From Chromera velia (Eukaryota; Sar; Chromeraceae), in NCBI GenBank assembly GCA_018398765.1, contig JAHBMJ010000377.1, forward strand, positions 51,774 through 92,414: DNA of 40,641 bases. The letters are read 5' to 3'. A program made the position numbers and the translations under genes. This document shows, one piece after another, positions 21,706-33,075 of this stretch (positions are counted from its first letter, which is position 1; each line of letters begins with the position of its first letter). The notes beneath the pieces were generated by a model. That model did no database searches and was not told the DNA's origin. It worked only from the letters and a program-made list of their open reading frames with translations.

Positions 21706-22620
21706 GAGAGAGAGAGAGAGAGAGAGGGGGGGGNNNNNNGGGGGGGGGGGGGGGGAGAAATGTAAGGAAGGAAGGGATCCATGGACAAGATCGACGACAT
21801 GAAAGAAATCACGTGATTTTCCCTCGACATGCTGACAGCGGGCTGCTGAACAGTCAAACCGACCTATCATGCAGTCCGGCTGTCAATTTTGGATTTGTTT
21901 GTTTCGTTTCTTGTGAGAAAACGAAGAGGAGAATAACCGAAGCGGCCGCCCTCTCGTTATCTCACATCATTCATTCATGCCACGATGCACTCATGCACTT
22001 AATTAAAATCGAATTTTCATTGCAAGGCCTCTCCCAACGCAGCGATGCATGCTGCCCAAGTGCAGCAAATGTTAAAACGGTGGATGCATGGAGGGAGGGA
22101 AGAGGTTCAGGAGGGAAGGAAGGAAATCCGGCTGCTGACATCCGCGCTCTGCCTCCCCTTCCTTCAAATAGAAAGCAGCAAACCATCGCAGGCCGATGGA
22201 CAGTGGTAGTTGTGAGTGAGGGAAGCTGCCGAGATAAAGAAAGAGGAAGGCGGGAGAGGAAACGAAAGAAACGGCAATTGCAGTAGAAAGGAAGAAAAGA
22301 GGGGGGGGGCAAAGAAGAAAGGAGGGAAGGAAGGTTGGAGAGAAAGAAAGAAGGAACCGATACTCGTACCCCCTAAAAAAGGAGAGTCGAGTGAATTTAC
22401 TTTACAGCAAGGAAGGAAGGGAGGCTACTCATGCAATCAAGGAATTTATTTGAAACCGGAACGGCCTGTCTGCCTTCCTTCTTTATTTTCCCCCTCCGTT
22501 TTCCCTCTCCTCCCAAATTTTTCATTTCATTCATCTTGTTCAACATCCTCACGTCTCCTTTCCACTCTTGATTCTTTTCCATTCCATTCTCTTCTATTCT
22601 TCCCTCACCTCTTTACTCAC
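20647..22620. other. Intergenic stretch with microsatellites and an assembly gap
   Basis: Six N bases at 21734-21739 sit inside a G run that follows an AAAG/GA microsatellite. The rest has purine-rich (22200-22360) and pyrimidine-rich (22460-22620) patches next to the ATPase 3' end. No gene is supported. Confidence 0.6.
21663..21756 (+). repeat. AAAG/GA/G compound run containing six N
   Basis: GAAAG repeats pass into GA repeats and then a G run of more than 20 bases, broken by N at 21734-21739. The true length of this tract is probably not represented. Confidence 0.9.
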
Positions 22621-24537
22621 TCATGCCGACAGAATGGGCTTACGACCGGATGAGGAGGAGGCCGTGCCAGGCGCTGCCTTGGCTGAGTCGACCAGCTTGT
22701 ACAGAGGGGGGAAGGTCGCTCTTTTGACTGCCTTGTAAACCTCAGCGAGGCACATGAAGACGACGGACAGGGCAAGAACCAGCCCCCACTCCCAGCTGCC
22801 CCCCAGGTGCTTGAACACCTTATCGTTGATGAACGGAGCGTAAAGGAGAGGCACGCACAGCAGCGTGCCGCACACCACCGAAGCCCACAGCACGGTGTTT
22901 TTCAGCGTCGACTTCCAGAAAGGAAGTCTCTGGTGTCTGCAGTTGTACGCATGCAAAAGGAGCAAAGTGTTCAGGGTCAAAAACGCCGTCCCACGTGCCC
23001 TCATCACGTCGTCGCAGTCGGTGCCATAGTTGCCGTTGCACTCAATGCCTAAATTCCCGTCCGCGAACGACCAGATGTAGATGGAGAAGGCAGCCAAGGT
23101 CATGGCGCCCATGATCACACCGTACACAGTGCAATCGAGGATGGCCTCGAAGGTGAAAAGCCCATGAGAGACTGGGGGTCTCTGCATGAGATCTGGAGGA
23201 CACTCATCGAGAGCAATGCCGATCGCGGGACCGGAGCCCGTGACTGTATTGACAAAGAGGATGGCAATGGGGGAAAGGACAAAGACGGGGAAATTGCGTG
23301 CGTCAACGACGTAGGCGAGGGAGATGAGCAAGGTGACTGCCTCGGCCATGTTGCCAGACAGCAGATGCATGACGAAGCTGCTGATGGATGTGAAGATCCG
23401 TCTCCCCTCCTGCACTGCGGAGACGATGGTGGCGAAGTTATCATCTGCAATGACGATATCTGCAACTCCCTTGGTGACATCGGACCCTGTGATGCCCATT
23501 GCAACACCCACATCTGCCTGTTTGATGGCAGGGGAGTCGTTCACGCCATCTCCGGTCATGGCAACGACTTTCTTTCTTCTGTGAAGAGCCTCGACCATCC
23601 GAACCTTAGAGGCTGGGGAAGAGCGGGCAACGATGAGGGGAAGGTCGGTCATAGCATCTAGCTCGGCATCGGTCATGGAGTCTAGCACGGGGCCAGTCAT
23701 GATCATACCCTTCTTGGAGGGGCCCTCTGGGACGATGCCGATTTCTTTGGCGATGGCCTCGGCGGTGGAGGGGTGATCCCCTGTGAGCATGCGCACAACG
23801 ATGCCCGCAGAGAAGCACTTCTTGACGGCAACAATGGAGCTGTTCTTGGGGGGATCTCGCACAGCCACAAGGGCAAGGAGACGGAGGTCACTCTCGACTT
23901 CTGCTCTCTCAAAGGTTGTGATATCGTCGGTGGGTTCTGGGAGGGAGAGGTCAGTGCGTTGTGCAACTGCAAGGACCCGCAGTCCCTTCTGTGCTAGTTT
24001 CTCCATCGTCTCCACTAGGGCCGTGTTGGCGCCAGGGTTGTTGGAGCACCGGGGAAGGATTGCCTCAGGGGCTCCTTTGACGGTCACCAGGTTGGTGTGT
24101 GCACTGGGGTCGTGCCACCCTGTTGACATGGTCTTGGTGGTGGAATCGAAATCAAACGTCCCCCTGGACTCCCAATGGGCGTGTGCGGAGTCGAGAGTAG
24201 GGATGCTCTCGTCCTTCAAACCATACACAATCTTATGAGCCATCTCCATCAACGCAAGCTCTGTAGGAGAGCCGGTGCCCTCGAGCTCATCTGGGTCAAT
24301 CTCTGTGTGCCCATGGACGGGCACGAGCTTGGCCGTGCTGCAGAGCACAAGAGCACGCAGGGTGTGACGGAGGAGGACCCCGTCTTCTTCGGTGATTTCT
24401 GTGAGGGGGGTGGACCAGGTGGCACGGCGGTTGTGCCGGGGCCCATCAGGGATCAGTTGCTCGTGGGGAGAGCCGTCGGCATTGCAGAGAACCAACCCAG
24501 CAGGGCGCATATTGCCTGCAGGCATGCAGGGGGAAAG

Positions 24538-24604
<67 letters not shown>

Positions 24605-24605
24605 A

Positions 24606-24641
<36 letters not shown>

Positions 24642-26879
24642 GAGAAAGAAAGAAAGAAAGAAAAGAAGAGAGAGAGAGAGAGAGAAGGGGTTTGCGCTAA
24701 ATTGGCGGACAAAACAAAAAGCAAGAAGACAGAGAGCCACACAGGCACACACAAAGAACAAAGCAGGAAAGAAGAAAAGTGTCTCGGACAAAGAAAAATT
24801 GGGACCATAGAGCAGACAGACGCAGTCCCAAACCGCTCAACCAATCAACGAACCAACCTTCAGTCAAGGTTCCTGTTTTATCTGAGCAGATATCCGTGAC
24901 CTTGCCGAGTTGCTCCAGTGCAGTCATGTTCCTCACAATCGCGTTGGATGCCGCCATTCTTCTCACAGAGATTGCCATGGTGACAGTGATGAGGACGATG
25001 GCTGCCTCAGGCAGGATGGCGACCAGCGTGGCAGAGGCGTACAGGAGAGCCTCGTTGGTCAGGTTCCAGCGGAACGCGGTGAAGATGAACACACCTGCAT
25101 GCAATCAATCGATATAGCGTGGGAATGAATGAATGAATGAGCATCAACACTGGGTGGGCACCTGCACCTGCTTCTTTCACGTCACGCAAGTCTGTCTGCC
25201 TGTCTGTCTGCCTCCTTTTCTCTGCGGTGCCGTGCAGAAGAGTGATACCGAGAAAGGCAGGCGGGCAGGCAGATAGTCAGAAAGAACGAGCAGCTACGAC
25301 ACGGCCAGACGGTTCAAACACGCTCCTCCCCTCCTCTCCCCTCCCAACGCAATCTCCCCATACACTTACCGAAGATAATGCCGATGACAAAGAGGAAGTA
25401 CATAAGATACTCCATCGTCATCGTCAGTGCTGTCTTCTTCTTGCTTCCCGACTCGGAGAGCTTCGCAGCGATCTTGCCAATCTCCGTCTTCTCTCCAACG
25501 CAGACGACCACACCTGCACGCACAGTCAGACAGGTTAGAGAAAAAATCAGAGTGAGTACACAGTTTTCCTTCCAGCAAACCTTCAAAACCTCAACACAGA
25601 GACACCTACCTCTCAAGGAATGCGCAAGACAGCACTTGCTAGCTGAAGAGACGAAAATTCATTCAGCAGATCTATCTGCGTGGCGTTCCTTCCAAGAACA
25701 AACAAACAAAACAAAGTTGACTGACAAATCAACATGCAACCATAGGTCAAAAAGAGAAAGGAAACCAGACACAAGCCCCGACTTATCGATCTACTTCTTC
25801 CCAGTTCCGACTGACCCCTGCCGCTACCCTGCGAGACGTTTGTCTGACGGAAGCACATGTTGGTCCTGTCTCCCACTGCTACGTCGAACTCCCCCTCCTT
25901 GGGAGGGGGGAGGGGAGCGAGGGTCTTCACCACAGGGACGCTCTCTCCCGTCAGGACGGCCTCGTCGACCTCCAGGCGGTTGATCTGCAAGTACACACGC
26001 ACACAGGCAGGCAGGCAGTCAGGCACTCGGGTTCAGAATACTCCACGCGCATGCACAGAGTGTTGTTCAATACGATACTGATCGGTCAAGTATGACTTCC
26101 CGAACAATCACGAGTCTCGATCTCTCTAGCTCATCATTGAATGGCCAAATCACGCATTCTCAAACAAGGTCTGTCTGCGGCAATGTTGCTGAACGAGGGA
26201 GCAAAGGAGCAAACGGATCGAATGTAAAAAGAGCGACGAGAGTGGAAACAACTGACTGAGCCATGCAGTATGTCCAAGAGGATATGTCTATGGAGTATAT
26301 TTATTTATAGAATTTCTCTTAATTCACCGCACTGACCTCCATGATACGAAGGTCAGCTGGCACGACATCTCCGGTCTTCAGTTCCACGACGTCCCCCACC
26401 ACGACGTCACACAGAGGAACCTGCTTCTTCCTGCCATCTCTGACCACGGTGGCACTGGTAGCGCCCCCCAGGTGTCTGATCGCAGCCATGCTTTGCTCGG
26501 ACTTCCACTCTTGGACAATGGATACGCCCGCGTTGAGGAAAATGACGATGACGACCACCACGGCCTCGATCCACTCCTGGATGGAGCAGGCAAGGACCAG
26601 AACAGCCGCCAGAATGGCAGTCAGAGGGTTACAGAAATTCCAGAAGATCACCGAGATCAGGGACTTGCCGTGTGCCTCTGCCAGTTTGTTTGTGCCGTAC
26701 AGTTGGCGTTGCTGAGTCACCCATTCTTCATTTGAACAGTTTGTTCCACCCACTGCGTGGTAGACTTCGTCAGCAGCGAAGAGATGGGCCTTGCCGGGAT
26801 CGGAAACCGAAATGTTATTGGTTGTGCTTGCACTGCTCTCGCCCAAAATGGCGGAGGGAGCCACGAATTCTGCGGACAT
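22621..26879 (-). CDS. P-type cation ATPase, ENA-like (type IID), 984 aa
   Basis: Exons on the minus strand: 26879-26337, 25984-25849, 25513-25370, 25094-24858 and 24515-22621. The total is 2955 nt, in phase, from ATG to TGA. It couples ATP hydrolysis to cation export across a membrane. Motifs: actuator LTGES (about 192-196), M4 with ILPEAAIVL, phosphorylation site CSDKTGTLTEG (Asp346), KGAPE (about 500-504), MLTGD (about 597-600), TGDGVNDSP (about 674-682) and several C-terminal membrane segments. Wording in M1-M2 (CSIQEWIEAVVVVIVIFLNA), before the phosphorylation site (ALEQLGKVTDICSDKTGTLT) and near the hinge (DECPPDLMQRPP) fits ENA Na+/K+ exporters better than SERCA. Apicomplexan ATP4 belongs to the same broad group. 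The N-terminus is short and lacks a signal peptide. Na+ versus other ion specificity cannot be read directly. Confidence 0.93.
24535..24687 (+). repeat. GA/GAAA microsatellite upstream of ATPase last exon
   Basis: On the sense (minus) strand this is a 150-base TC/TTTC tract ending about 20 bases before the TGCAG acceptor of exon 24515-22621. It occupies much of intron 4 and may serve as the polypyrimidine tract. Confidence 0.9.
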
Positions 26880-27075
26880 ACTGAGCGACCCGTCAGAAAA
26901 AAAAAACTCGTGTTTCGCTTCAGCGTCTTTCTAGGCTTTGGTCTCTTTGAAAAGCACTTCACAGCATTCACTCACAGAAGAAAATTTCACATCTGACAGT
27001 AGGCTGTTTTGGAAATTTGGTCAGGAGGCGATGAGTTGAAAGGATGGTCGGTCAGAAAGAAAAGCGCAATTTGTC

Positions 27076-27078
<3 letters not shown>

Positions 27079-27108
<30 letters not shown>
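27079..27108. repeat. TA dinucleotide run
   Basis: A pure TA run of about 30 bases lies upstream of the ATPase start. Confidence 0.95.
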
Positions 27109-27110
<2 letters not shown>

Positions 27111-27516
27111 CGATCGGTCTGACATGCATGCAATTAATGTCAAAAAAAAATTAATGTCTGACATGCATGCACGCTCAAAGGCCAGTACTGGGCAAAAAAT
27201 GCTGCCGGGGTCATTTGGGGCCCGCGCAAGCCTGCATGCATGAATGTATGAATTATAGAGCAGGATATCCCCTTTGGGGTTATGCCGGGGCCCTGCTTAG
27301 AGAGGGTGAGTCTGATGCGTACGTACGTCGAAGTTGAAACTCTTCATACAGAGGGGATTCTACCTTTGACGCACATAAACAGAAAAGTATTTCCATGCCT
27401 CTCCTCTCTCCATTTGGTTTCTTTATCTTGCAGTCGGTCAGAAGCGTAAGCTTGATAGTGCAGTTGGAGGCGTAAGCTTGAAAGTAATTGATGAGCAGAC
27501 TCGTTTGTAGACTTTC

Positions 27517-27575
27517 TGACAAACTAGGCTAGATCCGTCCCTTATATATGGGGACACGACATACATAACAAACCT
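27517..27575 (+). repeat. Direct repeat copy 1 (partner 28270-28326)
   Basis: The shared core ACTAGGCTAGATCCGTCC, then TATGGGGACRCG and CATACATAACAAA, matches 28270-28326 in the same orientation with scattered changes. The similarity weakly extends upstream (AATTGATGAGCAG / TTAATGAGCAG). Confidence 0.8.
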
Positions 27576-28269
27576 CCCTGAACCTAAGGGCCACTTAAAA
27601 AAATATAATCAAGATCATCTCTATCTGCGGCATCTTTTTTCAAGAGACCGTCCACGCCTGCGGCGTAGACGGTGAAGACACCATCCAGATATGCGGCTTT
27701 GGCTTTCAAGACACCATAAATGATCCACGCCGCAGTCAAGCTTATCCAAAAATGCGGCCTGAACTTTCAAGTGGTAGTTAGGTTTAGAGAGGTTGCATGA
27801 CAAAACCCTCAATCATCAAAGACTAAGGCAACAAAGCACAGCAAAGTCGATTGGAATACTGCCTGAATCTTTGTGGATGCTTCATAAGATTTACCTTATA
27901 ACATTGAAAGTCATGATTAAAAGAGATTGAGACCGCGACTAACCATGATGTCACTTTTTTTCGATCTGGTTGGGGCAAGCTTAGCTACTTAGGCAAGCTA
28001 GGGTAAATAAGACGTAGAGCTGTTCTAGTTTTTTTTTGTTAATATAAGTCAATATAAACAAACATTTTTTTTTAGTTAATAACATCAAACTTAAACGCAC
28101 TCTCTCACTAACTTTTTTACTAGCTTTTCCACAACTTGGTACAACCTCTCCCCTCTTTTCGTTGTTCTCCGAGTGCTACTCTACTGCCGCTTGAGAAATG
28201 AGCCGCAGTAAAAGTGATTAATGAGCAGTGTTCCTAGATTTAGAACAGATGGGACGAACCGGAACCTTT

Positions 28270-28326
28270 TGACAGACTAGGCTAGATCCGTCCCTAATAC
28301 ATGGGGACGCGGCATACATAACAAAA
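28270..28326 (+). repeat. Direct repeat copy 2 (partner 27517-27575)
   Basis: Second copy of the same block, about 750 bases downstream. The pair could be the ends of a decayed element or two copies of a dispersed repeat. Confidence 0.8.
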
Positions 28327-28789
28327 ACTTCAATCATCAAACTTTGTACAACCTTTAAATAGCAACCTCAACATTATATTTTGTTTCTCCTACTTTCTCA
28401 TAAGGTATCCCAGAAAATCCTCCGTCAAAATTAATTCACAGTTTTCATTTTCTATAATTTTCTAGCTTTATATATTGTCATCCATAAATTTTTTTAGCAT
28501 TTATTTTTAGTTTGCATGATTTATTAGTACAGAATTTGATTGTTAGTAGTTGCTAGCTAGCTTAGTTGATCTTTACCTCTTTTTATGCTATATTTAAATG
28601 AAGTCTAAAAGTTGTTTAAAATTTATGCTGGTGGGCATGGCATGCCTTCAAAAAAGTTTGTCAAGCGGTACAGGAATGACTTAAAACGAACTGAGATTCC
28701 AGGAAAGAATGAGAAACATATTGATAAATATGAACTAGGCAGTCCGATCTAGTCAACACATAAGTCATGAAAGAGATGAAGCAGATATA

Positions 28790-29190
28790 AAACAAAACGA
28801 CATAAAACAGAAAGGCAGGTAGACATGAAGGAAAGGGGCAGGCAGACATGAGGAAGGGAGACAGGGAATTTTTTTTCAAACTCGAGAGAGAGAGGCAGGC
28901 AAACACGAGGGAGACAGACAGGCAAACATGAGAAAGAAAGGCAGACAAACACAGTCAGGTAAGAAGGGGACAGGCGGGCAAGAAGGAAACAGGTAGGCAC
29001 GAAGGAGACAGGCAAGCAAAAAGGAGACAGGCAGGCAAGAAGCAGACAGGCAGGTAAGGATACGAACAGATAAGAAAGAAACAGCCAAGCATAAAGGAGA
29101 CAGGCAGGCAAAAAGGAGACAAGACTTAAGGCATGAAGGAGAGAGGCAAGAAAGAAGGAGGCAGCCCAACGGTAAGGACAGACAAAAACA
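28790..29190 (+). repeat. Imperfect purine-rich minisatellite
   Basis: Irregular units built on GGCAGGCAAGAAGGAGACA recur over about 400 bases. Minus-strand frames through it give artefactual Cys/Leu/Ser-rich translations. Confidence 0.8.
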
Positions 29191-29493
29191 ACACAAACAA
29201 CTAAAAAGAGAATCATTGTCAGAAACGGGCTGGTGCAGAACACAGCAAAAACCTCTAGTGGTCTAGATTCCCCCAACCGTCGGCATGCAGTCGGATAAGA
29301 TCAAACTAACTTCTGCAGTTAGCAAGTCGCACACTTTCTTACTAAAGTCTCTACTCAATCTTTCTTTCTCATCCATCGACTTTAATTCTACATCCATCCA
29401 GACTTAATTCCCGTCTAATCAGGCGATATTTGTTTCTAGCAGAGCATTCTATAGCCGAACAATTCTCTCTATCTTGCCAGAATGCATGCCTAG

Positions 29494-30071
29494 GAGGGGG
29501 CACTTCAGCCGGTTACACCATGGTTACTGACCCTACACCCCCCCTCCTACAACGTGTGACATGTAACCATCAATCAAAAGTGGTGCCAATCGATTAGTTA
29601 CGTTTGGTTACTCACAAAACTGGCTTCAAGATTGTTAAACAATTTTGAATCAGGTTATGGTCAAAAATGATGAAAAATGATGTGTCACACTTACTTTGCC
29701 CCCAAACCCCCCATAACCAGGTAACCTGTAACCTTTTTTGACCCCCCTCAAAAATGAAGTAACCTCCCTCAAGAAGCATTCAAACGTGTTCTAAACATCA
29801 TTTTGAATGTTTTTAAAAGTTAAAAATTTGGTCGGTTACTGAGCTTAAAATGTTTATAACCGGATAACCTATAACCTCTTTGTATAACAAAGATAAAAAG
29901 GGGGTAACCCAAAGTAACCATATACCTTACACTTCAAAAACATCAGATTTTGACGTAACTTGACCAAGTGGAGCTCCAGGTTGCCGGACTAGCTCGCAAA
30001 AATTTGTTTTTGTTCACATTTTATGTTATGTTGGGCTCAAAATCTACCATAACCTTCCAGAGTGCCCCCCT
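29494..30071. mobile_element. 578-bp TIR element with CTAG target duplication
   Basis: The left end GAGGGGGCACT (29494-29504) is answered by AGTGCCCCCCT (30061-30071), inverted with a small mismatch at the tip. Both ends are directly flanked by CTAG (29490-29493 and 30072-30075), a clean 4-bp target duplication. The inside has no coding frame but at least ten GGTTAC/GTAACC words in both orientations, like the sub-terminal transposase-binding repeats of some DNA transposons. It is non-autonomous. Confidence 0.75.
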
Positions 30072-30075
30072 CTAG

Positions 30076-31134
30076 ATACACGTTCCTTTCTGTCAGTCTA
30101 ACAGCAAGAAGAATTCATTCGTGTTGGCATGCATACAGACGCTACCTCACATTTTTGTCAAAGAGCCTTCTTGAGCCTTGCTGCTTACCTGCGTATGCAT
30201 CTCTTTCCTGCGAGATGTCTCCCATGCAATCACCAGAACATATTTGGGGCTAGATGCATACAGGAAAAAAACTTAGGCATTGAGATTGACTCGATCATCC
30301 ATTACCTATTATGCTTGTCGCACAGGGTGTCTGCGAGGTGCTGCTTCACGACGCTTAGGGGTAGCATCTGAGGAGACACGGAGAGAAGTAAAATACAAAG
30401 CTAGGGGGCTTGGACACTCAAGCAGACGGAGAGACGAGAAAGTTGGCCGCGAAATTCAATCCTTCTAGCTGCCTCTCACCCTCATGCATGTAGCCTCCTT
30501 CATACAGAGCGCACGTATGTAGACACACTCTCTGTCTTCCAAAATCGTGCAAACGAGATAACAACACAGAGACAGACGGAGAAAAAGATGCACAGACGGA
30601 TGGAGAGAGAGGGGGAGAGAGAGAGAGAGAAAAAAAGAACTGAAACCACCCACAGCCTAAAAACGGTCACCCCGGATCAACACACAAACCCACGTGGGAG
30701 ACCAGAAGATGCATACTTAGGTTGTGTAGCAAGCTATCCATGCAGTAGGTCTTCTTTCGACTTTGGAGAAAAAAACCAAAAACACGAGTACCGTCCCTTG
30801 AAGCCTTCGCCCCGTTCTGCCACTAATTCATTTCCTGCCGTGCTTCTTTCTCTTCCCCTAACGCTTTTTTGCTCACTTAAGCACCATGAGGAAAGGTTCT
30901 AATTTCAGAAGGATCTCTCTTTCTTTCTCTCTCTCTCTCTCTTTTGGAAACGCAGATCGACCACCCATGTCCTGCACTCCCTATTTACTTCTGCTTTCTG
31001 ACCGTCTCACAGCCATCTATGAAACACGCCAGTCAAACGCTCTCTCTCAACGCTTCGACTTTCTCTTGGATGTAGAGAGAGAAGCACTTCTTGTACAAGA
31101 AGTGTCTACAAGGGAGGGATACCCAGTCTTGCGC

Positions 31135-31170
<36 letters not shown>

Positions 31171-31300
31171 GCAGTATCGGAGAGACAAGCCAATTATACC
31201 TCTATGCCTACATAAGGCTCTCTTCTACCGTCCATACAAACATAATCCTTTAGTCAGTCGTAACCACTTCGGCCATACTTCAGTGCTCTGCTCCCCCAGT
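30076..31300. other. Intergenic stretch with GA runs
   Basis: GA-rich runs occur at 30603-30637 and 31139-31169 and a TCTC run at 30917-30942. No gene is supported. The last GA run marks the approximate left limit of the microsatellite-poor virus-like insert. Confidence 0.5.
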
Positions 31301-31654
31301 CATAAACACGAATTTTCATTCCGTTCCATCGATGTGTTGGTCAGAAAGGCCAGCCATCATTGTTCATCGCGAACAACTGTTATCGAGACCATCTCTCTGC
31401 AAACCCACCTTATGGTCAGTTGGCTTTCCGCTCTTAAACTCGCTTTTTTTCTCGACGGCCACTGTCTTCTGTCACGGAGCTTGCTCCATAGCCCATATGC
31501 AGTCTGGTTCTGAGAAGCCATGTATGGGCTTGATGCCATCAACCCCTAGACAGGCTGTAGCGCGTTTATCACTCGACCTGAGTACTCCTATTCTCAAAGC
31601 ACTCTCTGATTCTATATGAATACATCCTTTGCATGCAGATCATCTCTGTACATT

Positions 31655-31671
31655 ACCTTTTTGGTAAAGGT
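31655..31671. promoter_or_regulatory. Inverted repeat ACCTTT..AAAGGT
   Basis: ACCTTT (31655-31660) and AAAGGT (31666-31671) pair around a five-base loop, near the left limit of the virus-like insert and upstream of the primase frame. It shares GGTAAAG with the palindrome at 32210-32222. Confidence 0.35.
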
Positions 31672-32209
31672 TTTTGGCGCATGATGCTTTTTGCCGTCGT
31701 TTCGCTGTGGTTTTCACGGTGTTAAAGCACAAGTCAGTCTGAATTCAGCATATACTATACGTCTGTTCAAAACATCTTCGGCTTCACGCTAAGTCTAGTA
31801 CTTCCCGACTGCTTTTTACAGCTGTTTTCGAATTTATTTTTGTCTGCTTTCCAATGTGCAGGCGGATGTAAAATTCAAAAATTTGGGACTGCATAGTGCT
31901 GAAGCTGTACGCCTTCGGGGGCCCTTGTACACTGTACCCATGGCGCTGCATCGGTGCAACAAACTCAGATCAGTAAAGCTGGAAAGCAGTCTTTCGGACT
32001 CTTTTCTACCTTTTTGCAGCCTGTGCGACATCATGCGCAGCACTGAAGCTTGTTCCACGGATAAGTAGAAGAATGTAGGTAGGTGAGCTTGTAACAATAA
32101 CCTATACACTTCATTAAACTTTCCGGCCCTCTGATGCTTCATATCCAAGACTGCTAGCCATCCTGGTTCTTGCAAACTGTACATAACCAGAGAAGTTTAG
32201 CAAAGGTCT

Positions 32210-32222
32210 CTTTACGGTAAAG
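32210..32222. promoter_or_regulatory. Palindrome CTTTAC-G-GTAAAG upstream of primase
   Basis: This perfect six-base inverted repeat with a one-base centre lies about 310 bases ahead of the primase ATG. It may be a remnant operator, promoter or hairpin; the role is not shown. Confidence 0.35.
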
Positions 32223-32532
32223 ATAGTTAGTAACTCTGCATGACTTTTTGATATTTCATTTTTTGCAGTTCATTTGGACTTCTTCAATTTACATCGATAT
32301 GCCATCCCCCCGAGGACAGTGCTAAGCTGCTTAACGACGGATATTAAAATATATTCAGTCAGTCTATGTAGAAGGTGGTTATCAAATCATCTTCTACACT
32401 TTTTTTGCAACTGCATACTTCAGCGCTAAATTATCTATGAGTATCTCATGCGTATCTCTTATTTTTTATTTAAAAAACTTTTATGACCAGAATCTTCTTT
32501 TCAACATATATCACAAGAGAAAAAAAAAGGAA

Positions 32533-33075
32533 ATGGATATCCAAAATGGTCGGCAACAGCTTGCGGCCTATGCCCAGCTCTATAGAAGAGCAGTGTTCAT
32601 ATTTTTCATCTTCACCCACATCCAAATCCCACCGGACCCCAAAACTGGAGAAAAGAAGAGAAAGATATTTTATCCACCTCTAAAGTGGTCCGAGATTACG
32701 CGTGAAAATATGGATGCGTACATTGATCTAGAAAAGCATGAGGGCATTGTGCTTCTTACGGATGAGAAGAGTAGTTTGACCGTTTTTGATTTTGATTGTC
32801 GAGATGAATACGAAAGGGCCGTTAGAGAAAACCCTGAGAAGAAAAAGCACCTGACAGTCCAGACGCGACGAAGCTTTTATATATACTTTCGATATGACCA
32901 AAAAATCCCAAACCAAAGTGAGGTGCTGTTAGAGTACAAAAAGGTTGACGCATGGTCTGAAGGTGGGCTGCTGATTGCTCCTCCAACGACCGTATACATT
33001 GAGAAAGGAAGCGAGACCTTTCAGTATGCATTTATTTCGGGGGATGAAACACAGGCTCCATTCCAGCATGCATAA
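32533..33075 (+). pseudogene. Primase-polymerase (AEP) domain, broken 5' part of primase-helicase
   Basis: ATG at 32533 opens a 180-codon frame ended by TAA at 33073. The frame has the archaeo-eukaryotic primase pattern: motif I hhDhD as VFDFDC, then a motif II region TRRSFYIYFRYD, then motif III VDAWSEGGLLIAPPT, which fits the usual GG..APP form. In most relatives motif II has a histidine (S/G-x-H); here the same place appears to be Tyr, so catalysis may be lost. The family makes primers and can copy DNA at viral or plasmid replication forks. The frame continues without a shift beyond the TAA into 33130-33804, so the stop looks like a point mutation within one gene. Confidence 0.75.

Larger units (their letters stand above)
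26880..29493. other. Repeat-rich intergenic stretch
   Basis: This contains a TA run (27079-27108), direct repeats at 27517-27575 and 28270-28326, an A+T-rich middle and a purine-rich minisatellite (28790-29190). A 10-bp inverted repeat with one mismatch (28182-28191 with 28201-28210) could form a small hairpin. No protein-coding gene is supported. Confidence 0.6.

Noticed and set aside
22807-24238. Long plus-strand frames opposite the ATPase
   Set aside because: They are antisense shadows of the P-type ATPase exon.
28661-29276. Minus-strand Cys/Leu/Ser-rich frames
   Set aside because: They come from the imperfect GGCAGGCAAGAAGGAGACA minisatellite.
31834-32184. 116-codon minus-strand frame and overlapping plus-strand frame in the left part of the virus-like insert
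   Set aside because: Neither gives a recognisable domain, and both strands are equally open; left unassigned.
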